Source of the DNA: Pseudonocardia sp. EC080619-01
GTDB taxonomy: Bacteria > Actinomycetota > Actinomycetes > Mycobacteriales > Pseudonocardiaceae
NCBI RefSeq assembly: GCF_001420995.1
Contig: NZ_CP012184.1
Span: 3,270,501 to 3,334,500, forward strand
Direction: 5' to 3'
Length of the DNA stretch: 64,000 nucleotides
In this document: positions 54,382 through 64,000 of the stretch, one piece after another
How the letters are laid out: each line of letters opens with the position of its first letter
Numbering within the stretch: the first letter of the stretch is position 1
Program-made: the position numbers and the translations under genes
The notes under the pieces: model-generated
Databases searched by the model: none
What the model was told of the DNA's origin: nothing
What the model saw: only the letters and a program-made list of their open reading frames with translations

Positions 54382-56688
54382 GTGGTGGTGCAGACGTCGC
54401 TGGTCGAGTGGTTGCGCGCGCAGGACGACGGGTTCCTCGCCGCGCTCCTGCGTACGCGTCCGGACCTCGCCGTCCCCCCGCCGTCGGATCTGACGGTGCT
54501 GGCGACCCGGGCCTCCATCCGGGCCTCGGTGCAGCGCACCTGCGAGGAACTCGGCACGGTCCCGCTGACCGTGCTCGAGGCACTGGTCCTCGCCGGTGCC
54601 GGCCGGTCCCCGGTGGACGGTTCGACGGCTGCGCACGGCCCCCGCTGGTGGCTGGGCCCCGACGTCGACGAGGCGACCTTCCGGGAGGGCCTGGGGCCGC
54701 TGCGGGCCCGGGCACTGGTCTGGGGCCCGGACGACGCGCTGTCGGCCGTCCCGGCGGCCGCGGAGGCCGTCGGGCCCTGGCCGGGCGGGCTCGGCGGCGA
54801 GGCCGCGGGTCCCGCGGCGACGTCCGAACTGGACACGCTGCTGGCAGGCGTGACCGACGAGGAGCGCCGCGTGCTCGACGTCCTCGCGGCCGGACCGCCG
54901 ATCGGCCGCTCGCGCGGCGCGACGGGGAGCTCCGGCCCGGTCGGCTCGCTGGTCACCAAGGGGCTCCTGGTGCGCCGGGACGCCGAGACCGTCGAGCTGC
55001 CGCGCCAGGTGGCCGTCGCGCTGCGCGGCGACCGCCCGATGGGCCGGCTCGAGGTCTCCCGGCCGGACGTCACGGTGCGCGAGCGTGATCCGGCCACGGT
55101 GGACGGCACCGGCGCCGGCGCGGCCATGGAGTTCCTGCGCCGGGTGGACCTGGTGCTGGAGTACCTGGGAGCCGAGGCCCCCGGTGTGCTGCGCTCCGGC
55201 GGGTTCGGGGTGCGGGAGCTTCGCCGCGCGGCGAAGGAGGCCGACACCGACGAGGGCACGGCCGCCCTGATCCTCGAGATCCTGCTCGGCGCCGACCTGA
55301 TCGGCGACACCGAGTCGGTGAACCCCGAGTGGCTGCCCACCCCCGAGGCCGACGTGTGGGCCGCCGCCCCCGAGGAGTCGCGCTGGGCGGTCCTCGCCCG
55401 GACCTGGCTGGAGCTGCCGCGGCTGCCCGGCGTCGTCGGCCGCCGCGACGAGGCCGGCAAGCCGATCGGCGCGCTGTCCGACGGCCCGCGCCGCCCACCC
55501 GCCCCGAAGGACCGGCGCCGGATCCTCCAGACGCTCGCGGACCTGCCCGACGGGAGCGCCGTCGGCTCCGCCGACGACCTCGCGCGGGTGCTGGCGTGGG
55601 CGGCCCCGCGCCGCGGGGGCCGGCTGCGCGACGAGATGGTCACCTGGACCGTCGCCGAGGCGACGACCGTCGGTGTGGTCGCCCTCGATGCCGTCACCAC
55701 CGCCGGGCGGGTCCTGCTCGACCCGGCGACCCGGGACGCACGGCACCCGACCGCGGTGGCCGCGGCGCTGCACGCGGCGCTGCCCGCACCGGTCGAGGAG
55801 ATCCTCCTGCAGGCCGACCTCACCGCCGTCGCCCCGGGCCGGCTGTCGGCCGACCTGGCACACGAGCTGGCGACCCTCGCCGACGTCGAGTCCGCGGGCG
55901 GGGCGACCGTGTACCGGTTCACCGAGCGGAGCCTGCGCCGCGCGCTCGACACCGGGCGCACCGCCGAGGACGTGCGGGCCTTCCTCGAGGCCCGCTCGCG
56001 GACCCCGGTGCCGCAGACGCTGACCTACCTGGTCGACGACGTCGCCCGCCGGCACGGGCGGCTGCGTGGCGGCGCCGTGGCCGCCTTCCTGCGGTCCGAC
56101 GACGAGGTGCTGCTCTCCGAGGTGCTCGCGCACGAGGCGGCGGCCGAGCTGGGTCTGCGCCGGATCGCGCCGACGGTCGTGGTCAGCTCGCTGCCGCTGG
56201 CCGAGGTGCTCGACGGGCTCCGGGCCGCCGGGTTCAGCCCGGCCGCCGAGGACGCCGGCGGCGCGGTGCTCGATCTCGCGGGGAAGGGCAGGCGGGCCGA
56301 GTCGCGCCGCCGTGGGGGCAACGCCCGCACCGGCGGGGTCGTGCACGACGGCCCGTCGGACCGGGCGGACGAGATCGTGGAACGCCTGCGGGCCGGGGAC
56401 GCACTGGCCGGGGTCCGGCGCAGCGTGGCGGGGCGGCGGGAGTCGACCGGGTCGACCGGCGACCTGGCGTCGCTGCAGTCGGCGGTCCGCGAGGGCCGGA
56501 CGGTGTGGATCGGCTACGTCGACGCGCACGGCGTGGCCGGCGACCGGGTGCTGGCGCCGACCTCGGTGGGCGGTGGCGTCGTCGAGGGCCGCGATGCCCT
56601 CGACGGCGAGCTCCGCCGGATCCAGCTGCACCGGATCACGTCGATCGCCCCGGTGGAGGAGTCCGGCGGGGCCGGGGCCCGGTCCTAG
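54382..56688 (+). CDS. helicase-associated protein (Rv0862c-like)
   Basis: This 768-residue protein resembles the large actinobacterial proteins encoded beside the XPB-type helicase (Rv0862c beside Rv0861c in M. tuberculosis). Residues 1-330 are winged-helix-like repeats (LTVLEALVLAGAG, GGFGVRELRRAAKEA). The middle contains FTERSLRRALDTGRTAEDV and VPQTLTYLVDDVARRHG, as in the helicase C-terminal-like XPB partner domain. The C-terminus (about 690-750) resembles a WYL-type fold (GRTVWIGYVDAHG). A DNA repair or transcription role with XPB is likely. Here the helicase gene is 6.5 kb away, beyond a conservon. Its stop codon overlaps that of cvnD on the other strand. Confidence 0.8.
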   Translation: MVVQTSLVEWLRAQDDGFLAALLRTRPDLAVPPPSDLTVLATRASIRASVQRTCEELGTVPLTVLEALVLAGAGRSPVDGSTAAHGPRWWLGPDVDEATFREGLGPLRARALVWGPDDALSAVPAAAEAVGPWPGGLGGEAAGPAATSELDTLLAGVTDEERRVLDVLAAGPPIGRSRGATGSSGPVGSLVTKGLLVRRDAETVELPRQVAVALRGDRPMGRLEVSRPDVTVRERDPATVDGTGAGAAMEFLRRVDLVLEYLGAEAPGVLRSGGFGVRELRRAAKEADTDEGTAALILEILLGADLIGDTESVNPEWLPTPEADVWAAAPEESRWAVLARTWLELPRLPGVVGRRDEAGKPIGALSDGPRRPPAPKDRRRILQTLADLPDGSAVGSADDLARVLAWAAPRRGGRLRDEMVTWTVAEATTVGVVALDAVTTAGRVLLDPATRDARHPTAVAAALHAALPAPVEEILLQADLTAVAPGRLSADLAHELATLADVESAGGATVYRFTERSLRRALDTGRTAEDVRAFLEARSRTPVPQTLTYLVDDVARRHGRLRGGAVAAFLRSDDEVLLSEVLAHEAAAELGLRRIAPTVVVSSLPLAEVLDGLRAAGFSPAAEDAGGAVLDLAGKGRRAESRRRGGNARTGGVVHDGPSDRADEIVERLRAGDALAGVRRSVAGRRESTGSTGDLASLQSAVREGRTVWIGYVDAHGVAGDRVLAPTSVGGGVVEGRDALDGELRRIQLHRITSIAPVEESGGAGARS

Positions 56689-57302
56689 CGGGCCCCGGCG
56701 GCCATCCGCTGGTGCATGGCGTGCTGCACCAGCGCGATGAGCGTCTCCTTGGTCGACTGCCGGTGGCGGGCGTCGCACACCACCATCGGGACGGCCGGGT
56801 CGATCGACATGGCCTCGCGGACGTCCTCGAGGCCGTGCTGCAGGTGACCGTCGAAGGCGTTCACACCCACCACGTAGGGCAGGTTGCGGTCCTCGAAGAA
56901 GTCGATCGCGGCGAACGAGTCGGCCAGCCGGCGGGTGTCGACCAGGACGACGGCGCCGATCGCGCCGCGGACCAGGTCGTCCCACATGAACCAGAAGCGT
57001 TGCTGGCCGGGCGTCCCGAACAGGTAGAGCACCAGGTCGGAGTCCAGCGAGACGCGGCCGAAGTCCATCGCGACCGTCGTCGAGCGCTTGTTGGGGGTGG
57101 CGGAGAGGTCGTCGTGCGACGAGCTCGCCTCGGTCATCACGGCCTCGGTGGTCAGCGGCATGATCTCCGAGACCGACCCGACGAACGTGGTCTTGCCGAC
57201 GCCGAATCCGCCGGCCACGACGATCTTGGCCGACATCGTGGCCGTGCGGGCCGGGCCGGCAGCGGGTTGGGGCGGCTGTGGCCTAGAGCCGACGGAGTCC
57301 AC
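56685..57302 (-). CDS. cvnD: conservon small GTPase CvnD
   Basis: This 205-residue Ras-like GTPase has the P-loop GGFGVGKTTFVGSV, switch Thr in STTVAMDFG, G3-like LFGTPGQQRFWFM and VVLVDTRRL. In conservons the GTPase is released from a membrane-linked complex with the CvnA kinase, in a GPCR-like arrangement described in streptomycetes. The start is GTG 57302 with AAAGGG upstream, overlapping the end of cvnC by 20 nt. It ends in CTAG shared with the convergent helicase-associated gene. Confidence 0.9.
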   Translation of the reverse strand: MDSVGSRPQPPQPAAGPARTATMSAKIVVAGGFGVGKTTFVGSVSEIMPLTTEAVMTEASSSHDDLSATPNKRSTTVAMDFGRVSLDSDLVLYLFGTPGQQRFWFMWDDLVRGAIGAVVLVDTRRLADSFAAIDFFEDRNLPYVVGVNAFDGHLQHGLEDVREAMSIDPAVPMVVCDARHRQSTKETLIALVQHAMHQRMAAGAR

Positions 57303-57942
57303 TCAACACCCTTTCCATCAGCGCGAGGTCCGGCATGTCGCCGGGGGTGCTCGCGGTCTGGTGAACGGTCACCGTGCCGCTCGAGGCCATGTCCCCGAGC
57401 AGCACCCGGGCCACGCCCAGGGGGAGCGACAGCAGCGCCGCGACCTCCGCGACCGAGCGGGTCTGCTCGAGCAGGAGGTCGGCGACGGAACGGTGCTCCA
57501 TCGGCAGTCGTTCCAGCTGGCTGCGGGCCCGGTTGCTGACCGAGACCAGGGTCTCGACGGCCAGCTCGTAGCCCGACTTCGTCCGGCCGCGCGTCCACGC
57601 GTAGGGCCGCACGAAGGCGGCCCCGCCCGCGGCCGGAGGGGGCGGCGCCGCTGCCGCGGGAGTCGTCGGGGGTTGCGGGGGCTGCTGGTGTGCGGCCTCC
57701 GCCTCGGCCCGGGTCGGAGGGAGCCCGTAGGCGGCCGAACCGGCGATCGGACCCGTCATCTCGGCCGGAGCCGGTGGCGGGACCTGCTGCCGGTCGTCCG
57801 TGGCGGGTGCGCCCTGGTCGTCGTCGGACCGGTTGCGACCCCACCGCCGCTTCTTCGGCTTGCGCCTCGAGTCCAGGCTGAACCCGTTCATCACGTCCGC
57901 GAACGTGGGCTCGGGGCCCGAGTCGCCCGGGTTCTGGGTCAT
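57283..57942 (-). CDS. cvnC: conservon DUF742 protein CvnC
   Basis: This 219-residue protein has a charged N-terminus, a long Pro/Ala/Gln linker and the C-terminal DUF742 winged-helix-like domain, seen as FVRPYAWTRGRTKSGYELAVETLV and LLLEQTRSVAEVAALLSLPLGVARVLLGDM. DUF742 proteins are always found with roadblock and GTPase partners. The N-terminal extension of about 110 residues is longer than usual. It starts 83 nt after cvnB. Confidence 0.88.
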   Translation of the reverse strand: MTQNPGDSGPEPTFADVMNGFSLDSRRKPKKRRWGRNRSDDDQGAPATDDRQQVPPPAPAEMTGPIAGSAAYGLPPTRAEAEAAHQQPPQPPTTPAAAAPPPPAAGGAAFVRPYAWTRGRTKSGYELAVETLVSVSNRARSQLERLPMEHRSVADLLLEQTRSVAEVAALLSLPLGVARVLLGDMASSGTVTVHQTASTPGDMPDLALMERVLSGLRRL

Positions 57943-58025
57943 CGGATCTCACCCGCTCTGGTCGATCCTCGGATGGGGTGCATGACGGTATCGTCTCCGG
58001 CTGCCTGCTCGGTGGAGCTGGTCGC

Positions 58026-58454
58026 TCAGGGCCCGAAGGATCCCTGGAGCTCCGCGCGGAGCTCCGGCGTGAGCAGCTGGCCGACCCGGTCGACCAGCAG
58101 CGTCATCTCGTACCCGACGAGGCCGATGTCGCAGCTCGGCGACGCGAGCACGGCCAGGCACGAGCCGTCGCTGATGGACATGAGCAGGACGATCCCGCGG
58201 TCCATCTCGACGACGGTCTGCACGACGCCACCGGCGTCGAAGCAGCGTGCCGCGCCCTGGGTCAGGCTGACGAGGCCGGACGCGACCGCGGCCAGCTGGT
58301 CGGCGCGGTCCCGGGGGAGCCGGTCCGACGCGGTCAGCAGCAGCCCGTCGGCCGACACCACGATCGCGTGTGCGACGCCAGGGACGCGCTCGGCGAAGTT
58401 GGTGACCAGCCAGCCGAAACGGCTCTGACTGGGCTGTGCCTGCGGTGCCCTCAC
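58026..58454 (-). CDS. cvnB: conservon roadblock/LC7 protein CvnB
   Basis: This 142-residue roadblock/LC7 domain protein ([63 protein letters not shown]) probably acts as the MglB-like regulator of the CvnD GTPase. The start is GTG 58454 overlapping the end of the kinase gene (GTGA). Confidence 0.92.
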   Translation of the reverse strand: MRAPQAQPSQSRFGWLVTNFAERVPGVAHAIVVSADGLLLTASDRLPRDRADQLAAVASGLVSLTQGAARCFDAGGVVQTVVEMDRGIVLLMSISDGSCLAVLASPSCDIGLVGYEMTLLVDRVGQLLTPELRAELQGSFGP

Positions 58455-61400
58455 TGGTTCTCCTCGGGGTCGGACGGGTTCGGTCGGTCACCGGACGGCT
58501 CGGGGGTGCCGTCGGTGCTGGTCGTGCGCCGGGCGCCGGAGGCGCTCTCCCGGCCCTGGCGCACACCCTGCTGGTAGCTGGCCAGTCGGCCGCGGACGCT
58601 CTCGGCGTCGCGCGGCTCCCCGGCCGGTGGGGGGCTGAGCACGGTGGATCCTGCCGCACTGCCCGGGAGCAGGCGCGCGCGCGGGCGCCGCTTGGGCAGA
58701 CCGGCCGTGGTCAGATCGTCCGGACGGTCACCCTCGTCCCCGTCGCCGACCTCGCGGGCCTGCCGCCACGCGTCGTCGGCGGGAGAGGCGAACCCCTGGT
58801 CGGGCCCCGCCTCCGCGGGGTCCGCGGTGAGTTGCTCGGCCGGTGCGGCGGTGGCCCGCCCGGACTGTGCGGCGGGGCCGCCCGCCTGGGCGGGCGTGCC
58901 GTCCTGCCAGCGGACCGGCACCGAGCGGTTGGACCGGAACCAGGCCGACGCGATGTCGTCGAAGATCGGCGTGGTCTGGCCCATGTCGAACTCGTCGCCG
59001 TGCCCGCGGGCCGACTCGACGGCACCGGGACGGCGGAGCTGCCCGCGGTCGCCCTCGACGGGCACCTTCGGCGCGAAGAGCTCCTCCTGGCCGCCGCCGG
59101 TCGCACCGGGCTGTGCCGGTCCGGCCGTGGCGTCACGGGCGGGCACCTGCCGCTTCGGGAGCGCGGGCGCGGCGCCCGGCTGCGGGGCCCCGTTCGCGCC
59201 GCCCGGAGCGGTGGCCGGAGCGCCCGTGGCGGGTGTGCCGGCGGTGCCCTGGCCCTGTGCACGCTGCGGCAGTGCGGGGCCCTGCGGACCGGGGGCGGGC
59301 CGCCGGGTCGGCAGCGGCGACGGGGCGCCGCCCGGTCCGCGGCCACCCGGCATCACCGGACGCCCGCCGGCACCGGGTCCGGCGCCGTTGGTCCGGGAGG
59401 CGGGCGGGCCGCCCATCGGCTCGCGCCCGGCGGGCCGCACGGTCGGGATGGCGGCCGTCGAGGTGTCCTCCTCGGCCGTGTCGCCGCCGTCGGGACCGTC
59501 CTCGGCGCCGTCCTCGGTGGCGCCGGCGCCGGTCGTGCGGTCGCCGGTCGCCGGGCTCCCGGTCGCGGCGTCGTCGGACGCGCGGTCGTCGGCCGTGGCG
59601 TCGTCGTCGCCCGTGTCGTCGGTCGCGGTGTCCGGGGCCGAGAGGGCCTCGGCCGCGCCGCTCCCGCGGGCGGGGTCCTCGGCGTCGTCGGCGGTGTCCG
59701 GCCCGTCGGGGTCGGCCGTACCGGCGCCGGAGACGGCGGCGCCGGCCGCCGCGGCACCCGCGACGGCGGCCGCCCCGGTGACACCGGTGGCGGTCCCGCC
59801 GTCGGAGTCCGCGGGGTCCGTGTCGGTACCGCTCGGATCGGCCCCGGTGGCCCCTGCCGGTCCGGTCCCGGAGGGGAGGGGACCGGTGGTGCCGGTGGCG
59901 GCGTCCGCGGCACCGGCGGCCAGGGCCGCGTCGGCTCCGAGCGGTGCGTCGTCGTCGGCCTCGGGCTCGGTGGCGTCCGCCTCCGGGGCCGAGGTCCCGG
60001 GTCCCTCCGTCCCGTCGTCGCCGGGATCGTCGTCGGCCGTGCCGGTCCGGTCGGCCGCGGGCGGCGGGCCGTCCCCGGTCGCCGCGTCCATCACGACGGT
60101 GTCGTCGAGGTCCCGCTCGGCGGGCGGGCCCTGGCGCCCGTCCCCGGTGCCGGAGCGTGCGGCCGCACCGGCCGCGGCCGCACCGGCGATCCCGAGCGCG
60201 GCGGCCGTACCGGCACCCGGGTGGGCCCGGTCGTCGTCGCCGGCGTCGTCGTCGCCGGAGAGCTCACCGGTGGTGTCGTCGCCGGGCTCACGTCCGGCGG
60301 GCCCGCGGCCGCCCCGGAAGGCGTCCGGGCCGCGCGGCGGACCGCCGGCACCCGGCGCCGGGCCGGGCTCCGGCGTCGTGCCGGCGCCGGTCTCGGTGGC
60401 GGGGGTGAAGACGTCGGAGGGCGAGCGCTCCTCGCGGCCGGCGGCGTCGTGGGACGGGGCGAACGCCTGCAGCCCGCCCGGGGCCGACCCGTTCGCCGCC
60501 GTTCCCTGACCGTCGGGCGCCTCCTCGGACGGCGCGTTGCGACGCAGGGACGACCCGGGCTTGCGGGTCGGCAGCGCGGACGACGAGCCGTTGCGGGCGC
60601 CACCGCTCACGGCGGCGCCGGTCTCGAAGGTGGGCGTCAGCGGACCGTCGGAGCCGGCCACCATCGAGGGCAGCGAGCCACCCCGGCCGGATCCGTTGAT
60701 CGCGACCGCCGGTGCCGGGGCGTCACCGGACGGACCGGCGGGGGGCTCCGGCAGCGCGGGGGCCTGCGGCTCCGGGGGCAGCGGGGGTGCGCCCCGCTCC
60801 GGGCCGGCCGGACCGCCGTCGCGGCGCTGCTCGGGCAGCTGGGCGGAGGGCACCAGGTGCGGCGGGACCGTCACCGAGGCGCTCAGGCCGCCGGAGCCGC
60901 CGCCCGCGGTACCGGACAGGCGGATCCCGACCCGGTGCCGCGCGGCCAGGCGGCCGACCACGAACAGGCCCATCCGGCGGGAGGCCGAGACATCGACCTC
61001 GGCCGGGCCGGACAGCCGCTGGTTCGCGTCGACGAGCTCGGAGTCCGTCATGCCGACACCGCGGTCGGAGATCTCGACCAGCAGCGACTCGTCCGCCGTG
61101 CGGGTCGTGGACATGACGACCTGCGAGTCCGGCGGGGAGAAGTTGGTCGCGTTGTCCAGCAGCTCGGCCAGCAGGTGGACGAGGTCGTTCGCGGCGCGGC
61201 CGGCGATCGTCGCGTTCGGCGGGGTCTGCACGACGACCCGCTGGTACTGCTCGACCTCGGACACCGCGGCCCGCAGCACGTCGACCACCTGGACGGGTGC
61301 GACGTTCCGCTTGGCGAGGTCGGTGCCCGCGAGCACCAGCAGGTTCTCGCTGTTGCGTCGCATACGGGTCGCGAGGTGGTCGAGCTGGAACAGGTTGGAC

Positions 61401-62776
61401 AGCTGGTCCGGGTCCTGCTCGTTGCTCTCCAGCTGCTCGATCAGCTGCAGCTGACGCTCGACCAGCGCCTGCGAGCGCCGGGACAGGTTGACGAACATGC
61501 TGTTGACGTTCTGCTGCAGCGCGGCCTGGTCGGCGGCGAGACGGATCGCCTGGCCGTGCACCGCGTCGAACGCGCGCGCCACCTCGCCGATCTCGTCCCG
61601 GCTGTCCAGCGGCACCGGCTCGACCAGTGCGTTCGGGGCCTGGCCCGCCCGCATCGATTGGACCGCCGCGGGCAGCCTGCGCTCCGCGACCTCCAGCGCC
61701 GAGCTGCGCAGCAGGCGCAGCGAGCGGACCATCTGCCTGCCGAGCAGCAGGATGATGCCACCGGTCAGCAGCAGGGTCAGCATCAGCAGCACCGAGTTCA
61801 GGCCCGCGGTGTTGCCGGCCTCCTCGGCGGCGGCGGCCCGGCCGTCCACGAACGCCTGCTCGGCGGCCTGCGTCGACCGATCGACCGCCTGCGCCGAGCG
61901 GTCGACCGCCGCGTTCCAGGCGGCCGGGTCGATCGGCAGCGCCGCACCGGGGGGCGCGGCGAGGGCCTGGTCGCGCAGGGCGTTGCGCTCCGCGTTGGCC
62001 GGGTCCGCGGCGAAGTCGCCGAAGGTCTCCGTCTGCTCGGGGGTCAGCGACGAGGCGAAGTCGCCCGCGGCGGACTGGAACGCCGCCTCGGCGCCGGTCA
62101 CCTGGGCCCGCTGGGCCTCGTCGAGCTGGCCGCCCGCGATCGCGCCGTTGATCACGGTGCGCTCGAGCTCGACCGCCTCCCGGGCGTCGGCGCCGGAGCC
62201 GAGTGCGGTGGTCAGACCGGCGGTCTCCGCGGTCTGCAGCCGCCCGACGAGTGCCCGGTCCAGGCCGAGCGTCCGCTGGACGACCGAGGTGTAGCGGGTG
62301 CTGACGTCGGTGGCCGGCGTCGGCCCGTCCGCGACCTGGGACCGGATGACGGGCAGCTGCCCCAGCGTCGTCTCGGCCTGCCGGCGGGCGGTGGCCAGCT
62401 GCGGGGCCTGCTCCTCGGCGGCGTCGAGCTGGTCGGTCGTGGTGCGCAGCGCGTCGTCGGTCGCAGCCTGCGCGGAGTCGACGGCGGCCCGGTCACCCAG
62501 CCGGTTCCCGGCGAGGAAGGTGACGGCGGTGTCGCGCTCGGCCTGCAGCGCCCCCGTCAGCGTCTCGATCTGACGGTGCACGTCGACCAGGCCGCTGCCG
62601 CGGCCCAGTTCCTCGGCCACGTTGGCCTGGTCGACGACCCGGATGGCGCCGATGCTCAGGGCGAGCACGGTGGGGACCAGGCCCACGACCGCCAGCTTGG
62701 CGACGAGGCTCCAGTTCCGCGGGTCGAGTCGCTCCGAGAGGGTGCTCGGGCGTTCCGCGCTGGTCACGGTGGTCAC
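58451..62776 (-). CDS. cvnA: conservon nitrate/nitrite-sensor-type histidine kinase CvnA with very long C-terminal tail
   Basis: This 1441-residue membrane kinase has TM1 at about 24-46 ([21 protein letters not shown]), an extracellular nitrate/nitrite-sensor-like helical domain to about 325, TM2 at about 328-350 and a HAMP region. A HATPase domain follows ([41 protein letters not shown]). CvnA kinases lack a usual phospho-acceptor domain. Residues from about 660 to 1441 are low-complexity Ala/Asp/Gly/Pro/Thr sequence with the short repeat-like elements [13 protein letters not shown] and LPKRRPRAR near both ends of the tail. Most homologues are 600-1000 residues. The start is GTG 62776 with GGGAG 8 nt upstream. 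Confidence 0.88.
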   Translation of the reverse strand: MTTVTSAERPSTLSERLDPRNWSLVAKLAVVGLVPTVLALSIGAIRVVDQANVAEELGRGSGLVDVHRQIETLTGALQAERDTAVTFLAGNRLGDRAAVDSAQAATDDALRTTTDQLDAAEEQAPQLATARRQAETTLGQLPVIRSQVADGPTPATDVSTRYTSVVQRTLGLDRALVGRLQTAETAGLTTALGSGADAREAVELERTVINGAIAGGQLDEAQRAQVTGAEAAFQSAAGDFASSLTPEQTETFGDFAADPANAERNALRDQALAAPPGAALPIDPAAWNAAVDRSAQAVDRSTQAAEQAFVDGRAAAAEEAGNTAGLNSVLLMLTLLLTGGIILLLGRQMVRSLRLLRSSALEVAERRLPAAVQSMRAGQAPNALVEPVPLDSRDEIGEVARAFDAVHGQAIRLAADQAALQQNVNSMFVNLSRRSQALVERQLQLIEQLESNEQDPDQLSNLFQLDHLATRMRRNSENLLVLAGTDLAKRNVAPVQVVDVLRAAVSEVEQYQRVVVQTPPNATIAGRAANDLVHLLAELLDNATNFSPPDSQVVMSTTRTADESLLVEISDRGVGMTDSELVDANQRLSGPAEVDVSASRRMGLFVVGRLAARHRVGIRLSGTAGGGSGGLSASVTVPPHLVPSAQLPEQRRDGGPAGPERGAPPLPPEPQAPALPEPPAGPSGDAPAPAVAINGSGRGGSLPSMVAGSDGPLTPTFETGAAVSGGARNGSSSALPTRKPGSSLRRNAPSEEAPDGQGTAANGSAPGGLQAFAPSHDAAGREERSPSDVFTPATETGAGTTPEPGPAPGAGGPPRGPDAFRGGRGPAGREPGDDTTGELSGDDDAGDDDRAHPGAGTAAALGIAGAAAAGAAARSGTGDGRQGPPAERDLDDTVVMDAATGDGPPPAADRTGTADDDPGDDGTEGPGTSAPEADATEPEADDDAPLGADAALAAGAADAATGTTGPLPSGTGPAGATGADPSGTDTDPADSDGGTATGVTGAAAVAGAAAAGAAVSGAGTADPDGPDTADDAEDPARGSGAAEALSAPDTATDDTGDDDATADDRASDDAATGSPATGDRTTGAGATEDGAEDGPDGGDTAEEDTSTAAIPTVRPAGREPMGGPPASRTNGAGPGAGGRPVMPGGRGPGGAPSPLPTRRPAPGPQGPALPQRAQGQGTAGTPATGAPATAPGGANGAPQPGAAPALPKRQVPARDATAGPAQPGATGGGQEELFAPKVPVEGDRGQLRRPGAVESARGHGDEFDMGQTTPIFDDIASAWFRSNRSVPVRWQDGTPAQAGGPAAQSGRATAAPAEQLTADPAEAGPDQGFASPADDAWRQAREVGDGDEGDRPDDLTTAGLPKRRPRARLLPGSAAGSTVLSPPPAGEPRDAESVRGRLASYQQGVRQGRESASGARRTTSTDGTPEPSGDRPNPSDPEENQ

Positions 62777-63180
62777 GGCGAGGTCTCCCTGTCGGTCTCC
62801 GGTCCGGGCACGGGTGACGCTCCCGGGTGTTCCCGGCGGTCGGCGGGCGGGAGACCCGGCCGTGTGGCGTCGAGGAGGGGGAGCATCAGGTGGTCCGGTG
62901 CGCCTTTCGGGTCACGACGGGACCCGCTCGACCACTTCCGGTCCGACACGGGGCGGCGGTTGCCGCGTCCCGGGGGAGTCGGGCGGATATGATCGCGCTG
63001 GGTCTCGTCTGTGCGTGACGGACGGCTCAGGAGTCTAGCCCCCGGAGCGCCCCTGTCCCGAGTGGCGTAGCGACGGTTGCTCCCCGGTCACGTGATGTGA
63101 CACACGTCGACCGCTCGTCTCCGTTCGTCGCCCGGCGGACCCGTGAAGCTCGGCAATCCGGCGTCGAAAGGATTCGCTCC
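62777..63180. promoter_or_regulatory. divergent promoter region between cvnA and the XPB helicase gene
   Basis: These 404 nt hold no gene. A GATATGAT -10-like sequence lies at about 62985-62993 on the plus strand and a TCACGTGATGTGACACACG stretch with palindromic character at 63087-63107. No riboswitch or repeat was recognised. Confidence 0.35.
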
Positions 63181-64000
63181 GTGACCGACGGTCCACTGAT
63201 CGTGCAATCCGACAAGACACTCCTGTTGGAGGTCGACCACTCCGACGCAGAGCAGGCGCGGGCCTCGATCGCGCCCTTCGCGGAGCTCGAGCGCGCCCCC
63301 GAGCACGTCCACACCTACCGGGTCACCCCGCTCGCCCTGTGGAACGCGCGCGCGGCCGGGCACGACGCCGAGCAGGTCGTCGACGCGCTGGTCCGGTGGT
63401 CCCGGTACCCGGTGCCGCAGCCGCTGCTCGTGGACGTGGTCGACACGATGGGCCGCTACGGGCGGCTGCAGCTGTCGAACCACCCGGCCCACGGGCTGGT
63501 GCTGACCGCGTTCGACCGCGCGGTGCTGGAGGAGATCCTCCGGCAGAAGAAGATCTCCCCGATGCTCGGCGCGCGGATCGACGACGACACCGTCGTCGTC
63601 CACCCGTCGGAGCGCGGGCGGCTGAAGCAGGCACTGCTCAAGGTCGGCTGGCCCGCCGAGGACCTCGCGGGCTACGTCGACGGCGAGGCCCACCCGATCG
63701 AGCTGGAGCAGGACGGCTGGTCGCTGCGGGACTACCAGCAGCAGGCCGTCGACGGCTTCTGGGACGGCGGCTCCGGCGTCGTCGTGCTCCCCTGCGGTGC
63801 CGGCAAGACGCTGGTCGGCGCGGCCGCGATGGCCAAGGCCGGCGCCACCACGCTGATCCTGGTGACCAACACCGTCTCCGGCAGGCAGTGGAAGCGCGAG
63901 CTGATCGCGCGGACGTCGCTGACCGAGGAGGAGATCGGCGAGTACTCGGGCGAGCGCAAGGAGATCCGCCCGGTCACCATCGCCACGTACCAGGTCGTCA
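63181..64000 (+). CDS. XPB-type DNA repair helicase, 3' end missing
   Basis: The first 273 codons of a bacterial XPB/ERCC3-like helicase are present. The N-terminal XPB domain (DKTLLLEVDHSDAEQARASI, YRVTPLALWNARAAG) is followed by the DRD-type linker and helicase motif I (VVVLPCGAGKTLVGAAA), and the window ends just after motif Ia (ILVTNTVSGRQWKREL). Bacterial XPB unwinds DNA 3' to 5' in repair. The start is GTG 63181 with AAAGGA 9 nt upstream. Its usual neighbour, the helicase-associated protein, is at 54382-56688. Confidence 0.92.
   Translation, partial: MTDGPLIVQSDKTLLLEVDHSDAEQARASIAPFAELERAPEHVHTYRVTPLALWNARAAGHDAEQVVDALVRWSRYPVPQPLLVDVVDTMGRYGRLQLSNHPAHGLVLTAFDRAVLEEILRQKKISPMLGARIDDDTVVVHPSERGRLKQALLKVGWPAEDLAGYVDGEAHPIELEQDGWSLRDYQQQAVDGFWDGGSGVVVLPCGAGKTLVGAAAMAKAGATTLILVTNTVSGRQWKRELIARTSLTEEEIGEYSGERKEIRPVTIATYQVV

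Noticed and set aside
58436..62992. A 1518-codon open frame on the plus strand opposite cvnA
   Set aside because: It is the shadow of a very GC-rich gene. The composition is Arg/Gly-rich without domains, and the minus strand encodes a clear kinase in an ordered conservon.

Overview
The window is a contiguous piece of a very GC-rich actinobacterial chromosome. Many starts are GTG, genes are tightly coupled by ATGA or GTGA overlaps, and the gene content is typical of mycelial or soil actinomycetes: a mycothiol-dependent-type enzyme, Rpf proteins, a conservon, ectoine/hydroxyectoine genes and a bacterial XPB helicase. The gene families look most like Pseudonocardiaceae, perhaps Pseudonocardia. 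That placement is an inference from protein style and no search was run.

Layout. 1-4888 is an aromatic amino acid catabolic run: an FAD hydroxylase cut by the window edge, homogentisate dioxygenase, an amino acid dehydrogenase and 4-hydroxyphenylpyruvate dioxygenase. 4891-7353 holds an amidase, a DedA protein and a small membrane peptide. 7366-15300 is an alcohol/hydrocarbon-type island: an AcoR/MimR-like regulator divergent from an amidohydrolase-DUF59-alcohol dehydrogenase operon, then a glycerol-dehydrogenase-like enzyme, a MarR regulator, a luciferase-like oxidoreductase and a VOC protein. 15310-24066 is mixed housekeeping, including an unusual three-gene operon (2OG-Fe oxygenase, carnitine-type acyltransferase, extended SDR) and tatA. 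24393-27698 is ectABCD. 30806-33727 is a thiamine locus: a TPP riboswitch ahead of thiOSG, with thiE divergent. 35341-38726 is a sensor kinase/response regulator/iron alcohol dehydrogenase signalling set. 38904-42064 encodes MoxR, VWA and XdhC maturation factors for molybdenum hydroxylases. 50898-54083 encodes moaC, mog, moaE and a MobA/MocA-like protein around a second rpf gene. 54382-64000 contains a helicase-associated protein, a four-gene conservon (cvnABCD) and the start of an XPB helicase.

The outstanding feature lies at 42605-50773. A resuscitation-promoting-factor gene, preceded by a probable c-di-AMP riboswitch, is split into three pieces by two Tn554-like elements in opposite orientation. 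Each element is a pair of tyrosine recombinase genes. Removing both (42740-46884 and 46933-50389) restores a perfect in-frame 188-residue Rpf-LysM protein. The middle 48-bp piece, which starts with the catalytic Glu codon, sits alone between the two elements. This could be plain double insertion, targeting of rpf genes by this element family, or a developmentally excised intervening element.

Several other genes are broken in simple ways: a 91-bp perfect tandem duplication in a methyltransferase, an amber codon in a peptidase-like gene, a frameshift in an SGNH hydrolase, an awkward start in a response regulator and a possible remnant of a flavin reductase. Some of these may be sequencing or assembly faults, so read data should decide.
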